Source: Achromobacter spanius
GTDB taxonomy: Bacteria > Pseudomonadota > Gammaproteobacteria > Burkholderiales > Burkholderiaceae_B
Direction: 5' to 3'
Length of the DNA: 64,000 bases
Assembly (NCBI RefSeq): GCF_002812705.1
Contig: NZ_CP025030.1
Coordinates: 434,001 to 498,000, forward strand
The notes below the pieces were generated by a model, which ran no database searches, was not told the DNA's origin, and worked only from the letters and a program-made list of their open reading frames with translations. The position numbers and the translations under genes are program-made. Below, piece by piece: positions 25,160 through 34,500 of this stretch (the first letter of the stretch is position 1; each line of letters begins with the position of its first letter).

Positions 25160-28120
25160 TTACGCCTTGTCGGTGATGGACTGCACGCTCTCCTGGGCGT
25201 CCAGCACGCAGCTTTTGCAGACCGTGAACTGCGGAAACGGATACGGCATCTGCGTGGGGCCGGAGAATTGCTTGTTGCCGGTCTTGACGTCGATGCGGCC
25301 CGGCGCGGTGACCGTGATGTTGCCGCCTTCGATGACGATGCTGGCGCCCGCTGCGTTGGCGATGCGGATGCGCTTGGGCGAGGCGTATTCAATGCCGGCG
25401 TTGGCGCTGATCATGCGCAAGTCCTGCTGCGCCTGCACGGTCAGCACGTCGTGCTGCGAGATCACGTCGACCTCGCCCGTGCCGGCGATCAGGTCCAGGC
25501 CCGACTCGGCGCCGCCCTTTTGTACGCCGGCCACGATGCCCAGCGCCTGGCCGGTATGCACGCGCAAAGAGCCGACGACGGCCAGGTTGTGGTCTTGTCC
25601 GGCCGACCAATGCACCAGTTCGCCCGCCGCCACCTGCACATTGCGGCCGGCTGCCTGGGTCAAGCCGGCGCGGCCCGCCATCAGCACCAAGGGGTCGGTC
25701 AGGTGCGGCACTTTGCCGTCGACCACTTCCGTGTGCTTGGCCGAGGCATCGCCCGCCGCTCCACCGACAGCCTGGCCGTCCACCGTGCCGGAGACGGCGT
25801 GCGTCATGGCGGCCAGGGGTGCGCGTTCGCCGTCCAGGCGGCTGGCGCCCGCCGACGTGGTGCCGCGTGCCGAGGCCAGGCGCACGCCTTGGTGCGCGCC
25901 GATCACGCCATCAAACGACTGCGCCATGATGTCGGCCTGCCCGGCCAGCGCCAGGGGCGCCGCCGCGTCGCCGGCGGGTTCGCTGCCGCCGGCCGTGTAG
26001 GTGGTGAGCAGCACGCCCGCGCCGCCGCGCAAGGCGCCGAACGCATCGGTGCGCAATTCCGCGCCCACGCCGCGCACGTTGCCGCGATAGTTGCCGGCCT
26101 GGTGGATCAGGTGGCCCAGGTTCAGTTCACTGGCGGATTGCGTGGATTTGATCTGCATGCGCAACTGGCCGTCGGTGTCGTCGAAGACGATCTGGTTGTA
26201 GCCGTCGCCGCCAAATTCCTTGCTCTTGAAGCCGCTTAGCGCCGCCGCGTTGCGATGCTGTTCGTCGCCAGCCGCCGCGCCATGCCAGGCTGGTGCGTTG
26301 CCACTGGCCAGGTTGGCCTGCGCGCTGGACTTGCCGTCCGTTGCGGCCGCGTACACCTCGGTGTTCATGGGTTCGCCGGACTTGCCGCCCGGCGTGGACG
26401 GAATGCCGCCTTCGCCGCGTCCGTTGTAGAGCGCGCCAACAACTAGCGGCTGATCGATGTCTTCATCCAAGAAGCGCACCAGCACTTCCTGGCCGATACG
26501 CGGCACGAAGCTCATGCCCATGCCCGCGCCCGCCTGGCGTTGCGCCACGCGCGCCCAGCGGCTTTTAGCGAGACCATCGCCATCGGCCTGCCAATGAAAG
26601 CGCACGCGCACGTCGCCGCGCGCGTTGCGGTGGATCTCGTCTTCGCCGCTGGCCTCGGTGGCGCCTTCGGCGTTGGTAACGATGGCGGTGTGTACGCCCA
26701 CGGCGGACGGCGCGCCCGCGAGCCTTGCCCCGCGTGCTGCGGCGGGCAAGGCTCGCCATGGGCGGTCGCAGCGCACGGCGCGAAAGCGGTTGGCATAGCC
26801 GACCTCGTGCGCGCGCGCCAGCACGGCGGCATCAGGGCGGCCAGCGCCGATACGTGCGTCGTCTTGATGCAGGTCGGGGCCGATGGCGTCATCGATGGCG
26901 TCGTCGATGGTGCCGTCAATGGCGTAGTGGATCACGTGGCCACTGTCCGCGCCGTGTTCCGCCTCGGAAGCCTCGTCGTCTTCAAAGCACAGGAAGTCGT
27001 CCAGCGCGCCCAGCTTGTCGGCCAGGCTGGCGTCTGCCTGCCCGGGCAAGTTGTTGATGCCGACGTGTTCCAGGCGATCCAGCGCGAAGGCGGGCTCGAA
27101 CCCCGCTTCGCCCGCTGGCCCCAGCGGCGACATGTCTTGCAGCGTGAAGCGCGTGCCCGATCGGAAGGTGCGCACGTTGCCGCGTCCGATGAAGGTCTCG
27201 GCGCTGGCCTGGGCGGCCTGCATCAACAGGCTCGCCTGAAACTGCGCGTGCGCCTGGTTCAGCAAGCCGCCGTGGCCCAGCGGTTCAAACCATTCCAGGC
27301 CGGCGCTGTCTTCGTCTGAGCCATTAGCGGGGCCGGCCAGCGCCTGGCCGGTCACGGCATGCTTGCCGCTGTCATGCCACGCCAGGACCGTTACCCGCTC
27401 GGCCGCACGGCGTTGCCTGCGCACCAGGGCCTGCACGCCGTCGCGCGTTTCCGTGGCGTGCGCGCGTTGAAAGCGCACGCCCGCGCCTGCGGACTCGGTG
27501 TCTTCGGGCAAGCCACGGCTATCGGCGAAGATCAGCACGGCATGGCGCGCGGGCGCGCCGCTGTCTTCCACGGTGGTCCAACCCAGTCCCGATTCCGCAA
27601 GCAGGCGGGACAGGAAGGCGTAGTCCGTTTCGCGGTACTGCGTGGTGTAGGGGCGCGCGGGCAGGTCCGCCAGGTGGCGCTCGACATCGTCGGCGACTTT
27701 ATAGGTGTAGCCCTCGTAGCTGTCCAGCACGTGGCGCACGATGTCCAGCACCGGCTGGTTCTCGTAGATGCGGCTATCGCGCCGCTGGGTGGCCAGCCAC
27801 AACCAGGGCGCCAGCGTGACGCGGTAGCGCGCCTTGCCCGCATTGCCGCCCAGCATTTCGGCGGCACGCACGATGCCGCTGCGTCCGGCTTCGCTGCCGT
27901 CGGCGCGCGTGGCCCACAGCGTGGCTGGGCGCGACACCATGTCATTCAGGTCCAGGCCCGCGTCTTGCGACAGCGCCACCACGCGCGTTTCGCCCAGGTC
28001 CGACAGGCCTTCGCGCGCGACCCAGCCTTCCACTTGCAGGGACGCCAACGCGCCCTCACCGTCCAGCCGGTAAAGGCGGGACTCGGCGCTGGCGCTGCCG
28101 TTGCTAGGGTTCACAGCCAT
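25160..28120 (-). CDS. vgrG: VgrG spike protein, second copy
   Basis: A 986-residue VgrG without a C-terminal enzymatic domain. Residues about 1-480 are gp27-like (YRVTLAPWLWLATQRRDSR, TTQYRETDYAFLSRLLAESG). An acidic insertion with the repeat IDGTIDDAIDDAIG lies near residue 395-410. The gp5 OB domain covers about 510-600 (VRVRFHWQADGDGLAKSRW, RIGQEVLVRFLDEDIDQPL), and DUF2345 beta-repeats about 770-930. The tail ends with a CKSC pair near residue 970. It heads the adaptor-immunity-effector set and most likely carries the Tle1-like effector through the DUF4123 protein. It differs clearly from the giant VgrG, so the two are not a recent duplication. Confidence 0.94.
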   Translation of the reverse strand: MAVNPSNGSASAESRLYRLDGEGALASLQVEGWVAREGLSDLGETRVVALSQDAGLDLNDMVSRPATLWATRADGSEAGRSGIVRAAEMLGGNAGKARYRVTLAPWLWLATQRRDSRIYENQPVLDIVRHVLDSYEGYTYKVADDVERHLADLPARPYTTQYRETDYAFLSRLLAESGLGWTTVEDSGAPARHAVLIFADSRGLPEDTESAGAGVRFQRAHATETRDGVQALVRRQRRAAERVTVLAWHDSGKHAVTGQALAGPANGSDEDSAGLEWFEPLGHGGLLNQAHAQFQASLLMQAAQASAETFIGRGNVRTFRSGTRFTLQDMSPLGPAGEAGFEPAFALDRLEHVGINNLPGQADASLADKLGALDDFLCFEDDEASEAEHGADSGHVIHYAIDGTIDDAIDDAIGPDLHQDDARIGAGRPDAAVLARAHEVGYANRFRAVRCDRPWRALPAAARGARLAGAPSAVGVHTAIVTNAEGATEASGEDEIHRNARGDVRVRFHWQADGDGLAKSRWARVAQRQAGAGMGMSFVPRIGQEVLVRFLDEDIDQPLVVGALYNGRGEGGIPSTPGGKSGEPMNTEVYAAATDGKSSAQANLASGNAPAWHGAAAGDEQHRNAAALSGFKSKEFGGDGYNQIVFDDTDGQLRMQIKSTQSASELNLGHLIHQAGNYRGNVRGVGAELRTDAFGALRGGAGVLLTTYTAGGSEPAGDAAAPLALAGQADIMAQSFDGVIGAHQGVRLASARGTTSAGASRLDGERAPLAAMTHAVSGTVDGQAVGGAAGDASAKHTEVVDGKVPHLTDPLVLMAGRAGLTQAAGRNVQVAAGELVHWSAGQDHNLAVVGSLRVHTGQALGIVAGVQKGGAESGLDLIAGTGEVDVISQHDVLTVQAQQDLRMISANAGIEYASPKRIRIANAAGASIVIEGGNITVTAPGRIDVKTGNKQFSGPTQMPYPFPQFTVCKSCVLDAQESVQSITDKA

Positions 28121-28193
28121 GGAGCAAAAACCTTAAGGGAGGACGTCGGTGATAAGGGCCGCATTGGGACGGTGACGGTTAAACGATGGCGAT

Positions 28194-29063
28194 TCAGGGG
28201 TCGACGTTGGCCTGCGGCGTGGGGCATTCGGCGGCGGTGCCCCACTGGCCCGCGCACACTCTCAGCCGGCATTGCTCGCCTTCAATAAAGCTGAGCTTGC
28301 GGCATTCCTTCAAGCGCTCGGACAAGGAGGATCCCGGCATCTCGCGCATGAAGATGCCATCGGTCTTGTACACGCGGGTGCCGGGTGGCGAAGCAGGCGG
28401 CAAGCCGTAGTTCATCAATGCCGACAACAAGGCCGCATCGGTATCGGCCGGCGTGGCGGACTTGCGCGCGGGGTTGGCCTTCGGGGCAGCTGCGGACTTG
28501 GCCGCGCGCGGGGCGTCGTTGCCATGCAGCGTGCCGGCTTGCCGCGCGCGCTGTTCGGCCGCCTGGCGTGTGGGACCAGGCGCGGCCGCCGTGGCGGGCG
28601 GCGTCATCGCCAGCACGGACAGCGGATTGGAGGGTTCGCGCAAGGGTTCGGGATCGCCACGGCCCAGGTCCGCGTCTTGCGCGGGTGGCGACTCATCGAT
28701 GATGGCGGCGACCTCTGGCGGTTTATCAACAGGCGCGGGCGCCACGTTGGCGACGGGCGCAGTTGAAGGCCCCGTCGCCACGGAAGGGTCGTTGGCCTGC
28801 GCCTGCAACGGCGCTGCCGTGTCCTGATGTATGAACCAAGTGATGCCGCCCGCCAACAGCGCCAGCAACAATGCCAGCGCCACCCAGCGACCCGCGCGTG
28901 TTCCACGCTGCGTCGCAAGGTGTTTGACCTCGGCTTCGGGCGCGCGCCCTTCAAGCGCGGCCAGGATGCGCGTCGGCTCGGCATCGCCACGCGCACGCGC
29001 GGAGCCACTGAGCAAACTCGGCGCGGTCGTCGTAGGGCGAGCTTCTTTTTCGTCTTCTGCCAT
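28194..29063 (-). CDS. T6SS-locus single-pass membrane protein, Pro/Ala-rich
   Basis: A 289-residue protein if started at the ATG giving MAEDEKEARPTT; an upstream TTG at 29111 would add 16 residues with no better ribosome site. It has a cytoplasmic N-terminus of about 60 residues, one membrane helix (WVALALLLALLAGGITWFI), a long Pro/Ala/Ser-rich periplasmic stretch, and a conserved-looking C-terminal part with four cysteines (KECRKLSF ... EQCRLRVCAGQW ... AECP) likely to form disulfides. The gene lies 73 bases before the second vgrG. The topology suggests a periplasmic accessory of the secretion apparatus. I do not recognise the family. Confidence 0.65.
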   Translation of the reverse strand: MAEDEKEARPTTTAPSLLSGSARARGDAEPTRILAALEGRAPEAEVKHLATQRGTRAGRWVALALLLALLAGGITWFIHQDTAAPLQAQANDPSVATGPSTAPVANVAPAPVDKPPEVAAIIDESPPAQDADLGRGDPEPLREPSNPLSVLAMTPPATAAAPGPTRQAAEQRARQAGTLHGNDAPRAAKSAAAPKANPARKSATPADTDAALLSALMNYGLPPASPPGTRVYKTDGIFMREMPGSSLSERLKECRKLSFIEGEQCRLRVCAGQWGTAAECPTPQANVDP

Positions 29064-29255
29064 GCGGGTTCCCGTGTCAGCAGGAGGCGTGTGCAGCCCC
29101 CCTGTAACCAAGCCCGTCGAGAATACCCGAACACCTCTTTTCGATCACTCTTCCTTGTTACGATTTCTAAGGGACCGACGCGGTTTGCAACGCCGGATCG
29201 CTTGCCTCAAGGGCGAATAGAACAAAAGATTACGCCTTCACATGAGGGACCTATC

Positions 29256-30098
29256 TTGTTACTGCTACTGCCCCTGTATTTTTTACTGGCGGTGGGCGTC
29301 TCCGCTCTCCTGTTTTTTCCGGCTCTGCGCCAAGGCGCGGTCCGGAGTTTGCGCGCGTGCGCACAGGGCGTGGCACGGGGCGCTACGCGCGGCGCAAGCC
29401 ATGCGGGCGGTGCCGTGGGCGGTACGGCGGGCGCCGTGCAAGGTGGGCTGAAAGTGTCTGCGGGATGGGTCGCGCGGCATCGTTGGCAAGTGGCAATCGG
29501 GCTGACAGTTGTATTGCTTCCATCACTTTTTGCTTTCCTCATGCGACACAATCACACATTCGTTTACAGCCCTCAAATGACGGGTCCGGACCGCAGAATC
29601 CAGGCTTTGTTGGAGGGTGAACGGCTGGCGACACCCGCCCCCTTGCCGCCCGAAGCGTTCACCACGCGCGAAGTGGAATTGGTGCGTCCGAAGCTGGGCG
29701 GCGCCAGCCGCAATTGGGATCTGCTGGATGCCGATTTCCGTCAGCGCCTGCTGCTGGCCTACCGCATCATGCGTGAGCAGCACGGCTACGAAATGGCGCT
29801 GATCGAGGGCTATCGCAGCCCCGAGCGGCAGGAAGAACTGGCGGGCATGGGCTCGCACGTGACGAACGCGGGTGCGTTCCAGAGCTATCACCAATATGGT
29901 CTTGCCGCCGACAGCGCGTTCTATCGCGACGGCAAGATCGTCATCTCGGAAAAAGACCCCTGGGCCATGCGCGGCTATGAGCTGTTTGGCCAGACCGCCG
30001 AACTGGTCGGGCTGACCTGGGGCGGGCGCTGGAAGATGATGGACTTTGGCCACGTAGAGCTGCGCCGGCCCGGCGTGATGCAACGGTCGGGAGGCTGA
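29256..30098 (+). CDS. tagX: TagX-like peptidoglycan M15 peptidase
   Basis: A 280-residue membrane-bound peptidase. The TTG at 29256 is chosen as start because GAGGGA at 29244-29249 lies at the right distance and the next residues form the first membrane helix (about 1-22); a second helix spans 77-95. The C-terminal half is an M15 D,D/L,D-peptidase: EMALIEGYRSPERQEEL, then HQYGLAADSAF (His212, Asp219) and FGHVEL (His266, Glu268), which supply zinc ligands and the catalytic acid. TagX of Acinetobacter is an M15-type peptidase needed to open peptidoglycan for T6SS assembly, and this gene occupies a similar place. The symbol is by analogy. Confidence 0.8.
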   Translation: MLLLLPLYFLLAVGVSALLFFPALRQGAVRSLRACAQGVARGATRGASHAGGAVGGTAGAVQGGLKVSAGWVARHRWQVAIGLTVVLLPSLFAFLMRHNHTFVYSPQMTGPDRRIQALLEGERLATPAPLPPEAFTTREVELVRPKLGGASRNWDLLDADFRQRLLLAYRIMREQHGYEMALIEGYRSPERQEELAGMGSHVTNAGAFQSYHQYGLAADSAFYRDGKIVISEKDPWAMRGYELFGQTAELVGLTWGGRWKMMDFGHVELRRPGVMQRSGG

Positions 30099-30108
30099 CC
30101 GGACACCC

Positions 30109-31506
30109 ATGGGACGCTTGCTGAAAAAAAGTCTGCTGGTTCTGGCGCTGTTCGCGGTGGTGTGGCTGGCCGTCATCATCTGGTGGCAAGAGTCGCGCAC
30201 CTTGCCCACCGGCGTGGACATCGGGCTGTATCTGTTCGCGCTGCCGCTGGCCGTGCTGGGCGCGCTGTGGCTGGGTGCGCGGGCGGTGCGTGCCGCGCGT
30301 GCGCCCAAACCGCAGCCGTTGGCATCCGCGCCCGCCGCAGACGAAGCGCCGGCGGCCTTGGCCAAACTGCGCATCGTCGCCGTGGCGGCGCGCGCAGCCG
30401 CCGGCCCGGACGCGGCGGGAATCGCGGAGGCGCTGGCTGAACAGCAACGCCCCGAGCTGGACCCTGAACTCAAGACCTTGCAAGGCTTTCCCATATTTGC
30501 GGCGCGCGTGCCGCAGTTGGATGACGTTGAACTCTACGCGGCCGCGCGCGAACGGGGCGCGCCCGCCGAGGCGCTGGCCACGGCCGGCCTGCGCGCAACG
30601 GCCCTGCTGGCCGACATTGCCGCCACGCTTACCAACGACGCACATCGCCGCGTGACCGAACTGGATGTGCCGGCTCGCGATGAAGACTGGCCCTTGCTGC
30701 GCTTTGACATCGTGCTGCCCGCAAGCTGGCCACAGGCAGCCCGCGACCGCGCGCGTGCGCAAGTGCTGGCGGCGGCCGGGGTCTGGCCCGATACGCGCGT
30801 CAGCGCCACCGAGCACGGCGCGCGCGACGCCATGGCCGTCGACATGCTGCTGCGCGAACTGGCCTCGGCATCGAGCAGCGCCGCCGACGCCCCCACATGG
30901 CGCATCGTGCTGGCCGCCGACGGTTATGTGGACCAGGACCTGGTGGCGCAATGGGACGCCGACGCCATGCTGCTGACGCACGCGAACCCGCAAGGCCGCG
31001 TGCCGGGCGAGGCCGCCGCGGGCGTGCTGCTGGGCCAGGCTCATTCCACGTCGACCGCCGACGCCACCGACGTGCATGTGGCCCTGTCACCCGTGACGCA
31101 TCGCCAGAAGCCCGCCGATGCCCGGGGCGCGCAAGCCGAACCTGCCCTTGCCGACCTGACGCGCGACCTGGTGCAGCGCGCCGCCATTGCGCCCGACAGC
31201 GTCATCCACGTCATCAGCGACGCCGACCATCGCGGCAGCCGCCCGCTTGAAGCGCTGAACGTGGCCTCGCAATTGTTTGAACATCTGGACACCGCCAAGG
31301 ACTGCCACGCCGTGGGCGTTGCCTGCGGCCATACCGGCGTGGCCGCATCGCTATTGACCCTGGCCGTGGCCAGCGAAGCCTGCATGCAGTCCGAACCGCA
31401 GCCCGCGCCACAGCCCCAACCCGCCGTCGTGACCCTTACCCTGCAAGACCCCGCATTGCGCTGCGCGTCCCTGGTCTACCGACCCGCCGCCAGCACTACC
31501 GCCTGA
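30109..31506 (+). CDS. T6SS-locus inner-membrane protein of unknown role, thiolase-like hints
   Basis: A 465-residue protein with two N-terminal membrane helices (about 7-26 and 37-58), so the remaining 400 residues are cytoplasmic or periplasmic as one domain. It starts 10 bases after tagX and lies 23 bases before tssM, so it belongs to that operon. The end contains AVGVACGHTGVAASLLTLAV, which resembles the C-terminal His motif of ketosynthases and thiolases, and an upstream APDSVIHVISDADHRGS stretch fits the same fold. No catalytic Cys in a ketosynthase elbow is evident. A degenerate thiolase fold used as a scaffold is speculation. Similar proteins occur beside tssM in other Burkholderiales loci. 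Confidence 0.65.
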   Translation: MGRLLKKSLLVLALFAVVWLAVIIWWQESRTLPTGVDIGLYLFALPLAVLGALWLGARAVRAARAPKPQPLASAPAADEAPAALAKLRIVAVAARAAAGPDAAGIAEALAEQQRPELDPELKTLQGFPIFAARVPQLDDVELYAAARERGAPAEALATAGLRATALLADIAATLTNDAHRRVTELDVPARDEDWPLLRFDIVLPASWPQAARDRARAQVLAAAGVWPDTRVSATEHGARDAMAVDMLLRELASASSSAADAPTWRIVLAADGYVDQDLVAQWDADAMLLTHANPQGRVPGEAAAGVLLGQAHSTSTADATDVHVALSPVTHRQKPADARGAQAEPALADLTRDLVQRAAIAPDSVIHVISDADHRGSRPLEALNVASQLFEHLDTAKDCHAVGVACGHTGVAASLLTLAVASEACMQSEPQPAPQPQPAVVTLTLQDPALRCASLVYRPAASTTA

Positions 31507-31529
31507 CTCGGAAAATAACAGCGAAAACC

Positions 31530-34500
31530 ATGCGTAGCCCCTCAGGATTCCTATCCCGCCTTTCCAGTTCCATGAGCGACATCCGCTATTGGAGCTCACG
31601 CGTGTTCGCCAACCCGCGCACCTTCATGGTGATCGGGTTAATCGCGCTTATCGTGTTTCTGTTCCTGTTCGCGCAGACCATGCAGATTGCGCTGGTCTGG
31701 GCCGGCCTGCTGCTGGGCGTGCTGCTCGTGCTGTGGTTATGCGTGCATCTATGGCGGCGGCGGCGCACGCGGCGCGCCAACCAGCAGTTGGGCGACATGC
31801 TGGAGCAGCAGGTGCAGACGGGCGCCGCCGCCAGCCCGGCCGCCAACCGCAATGAAATCGACGCCCTGCGCCAGCGCCTGACGCAGGCGGTGCGCACGAT
31901 CAAGACGTCCAAGATTGGCCAGGCCTCGGGCAACGAAGCGCTGTATGAATTGCCCTGGTACATCGTCATCGGCAACCCGGCGGCGGGCAAGAGCAGCGCG
32001 GTGATCAATTCGGGCTTGCAGTTTCCCTTTGCCGACAAGAACGGCGCCGCCGTGCGCGGCGTGGGGGGCACGCGCAACTGCGACTGGTTCTTCACCACCG
32101 AAGGGATCCTGCTGGACACGGCGGGCCGCTATTCGGTGCACGAAGAAGACCGCAACGAGTGGATGAGCTTTCTGGACCTGCTCAAGCGCCACCGTCCCAA
32201 GGCGCCGATCAACGGCATCATCGTGGCGGCCAGCATCAGCGAACTGACTGATTCGGGCCCGGAATTTGCCATCAACCTGGCCAAGAACCTGCGCCAGCGC
32301 GTACAGGAACTGACCGACCGGCTGGAAGTGTTTGCGCCGGTGTACGTGATTTTCACGAAGGCGGACCTGATTGCCGGCTTCTCGGAATTCTTCGCCGACG
32401 CCGACCCGCGCGAGCGCGACCGCGTCTGGGGCGCCACGCTGCCTTACGGCGCCGACGAAAGCCGCGACGTGCTGACGCAGTTCGACGAGCGCTTCGACGA
32501 GCTCTATGAAGGCCTGAAGGAAATGGGCACGGCGCAGATTTCGCTGCGGCGCACCGGCCCCCTGCCCCCGGGGCTATTGACGTTCCCGCCCGAGTTCGCC
32601 GGGATCAAACCCGCGCTGCGCACCTTTCTGTCGACCCTGTTCGAGACCAATCCCTTCCAGTACAAGCCGGTGTTCCGAGGCTTTTACTTCACCAGCGCCT
32701 TGCAGGAAGGCGCCTCGCGCAGCACGTCCACCGAGAAGCTTGCCGAACGCTTCAGCCTGCGCCCGGCCACCCGCGAAGCCACGCAGGCTACGCCGTCGCA
32801 CAAGGGCCTGTTCCTGCGCGACCTGTTTTCCAGCGTCATCTTCGCGGACAAGAAACTGGTGCGCCAGCACGCCAGCCCCAACAAGGTGCGCATGCGTTAC
32901 CTGAGCTTCTTCGGCCTGGTGCTGGCGCTGGGGCTGGTGCTGGGCGGCTGGAGCTGGTCGTACCTGGGCAACCGGCAACTGGCCACCAACGTGCAGGCGG
33001 ATCTGGACAAGGTGGTGCGCCTGCAAAGCGAACGCACCGACCTGCAAAGCCGCCTGGAAGCCATGGAGATTTTGCAGGACCGTATCGAGCAGCTTGATCG
33101 CTATTCTTCCAGCCGGCCGCTGTCGCTGGGCCTGGGCCTGTATCAGGGAGATGTGCTTAAGGAACGCCTGCTGGCCGAGTACTACAACGGCCTGCGCCAG
33201 TTCATGCTGGTGCCGGTGAAGGCCAGCCTGGAAGACTATCTGGGCCGCGTCGACGTGTCGCAGGTTGCCGCCGCTGGCGCGACAGCCACCGCCACGCCGG
33301 CCGTGGCGCAGGCGCAATCCCAAGCCCAAGCGCAACCCGCGCGCGCCAATGCCGGCGATACCTTGTTCCAGGACGCCTCGCCCACCAACGTCGATGACGC
33401 CTACAACGCGCTCAAGACGTACCTGATGATGGCGAACCGCGAACACGTGGACCCCACCCACCTGTCGGACCAGATCACCCGTTTCTGGCGCGGCTGGCTG
33501 GAAACCAATCGCGGCGCCATGCCGCGCGATCAGTTGATCCGCAGCGCCGAACGGCTGATTTCTTTCTACGTGGCGCGCGCCGCCGATGCCGACTGGCCGC
33601 AGATCGACACCAACCTGGCGCTGGTCGAGCGCACCCGTGGCAATCTGCGCAGCGTGATGCAGGGCATGCCGGCACGCGAGCGTGCGTATTCCACCTTGAA
33701 GGCGCGGGCCGCCACGCGCTTCCCGGCCATGACGGTGGCCCGCATCATGGGCGAGGCCGACGCCGCCGTGGTGGCCGGCAGCTATGCCGTGCCGGGCACG
33801 TTCACCCGCGAAGCGTGGGAGCAATACATCGAGCCGGCCATTGGCGAAGCCGCACGCCGCGAAGTGCAGACCAGTGACTGGGTGCTGGGCGTGAACGCCC
33901 GCGACGACCTCACCCTGGAAGGCAGCCCGGAGCAGATCCAGAAGAGCCTGGCCACGATGTACAAGACCGAGTACGCGCAGGAATGGCAGAAGATGCTGCG
34001 CGGCGTCTCGATCAAGCCCTTCAACAGTTTTGACCAGGCGGTGCATGGCATGAACCGGCTGGGCGATCCGCAGAATTCGCCGCTGGTGAAGCTGATCAAC
34101 ACCACCTACGAGCAGACCTCTTGGGACAACCCTTCGCTGATCAACACCGGCATCGCGCAAGCGCAGACGGGCGTGGTCGCGTGGTTCAAGCGCGTGATCC
34201 TGCGTCAAGGCCAACCCAAGCCGGCGGCAACGACGGCGAACGGCGAGCAGATCCCGATGGGCCCCGTGGGACGCGAGTTCTCGGACGTGGCGCGGCTGGT
34301 GGTCACGCGCGACAACCAGTCGCTGATGGGCAATTACATGACCGCGCTGTCGAAGATCCGCACGCGCTTCAACCTGATCAACAACCAGGGCGACCCCGGC
34401 CCGGGCGCGCTGCTGCTGATGCGCCAAACGCTGGAAGGCAAGGACTCCGAGCTGGCCGATGCGCTCAAGCTGGTCGACGAGCAGTTGCTGGCGGGCCTGA

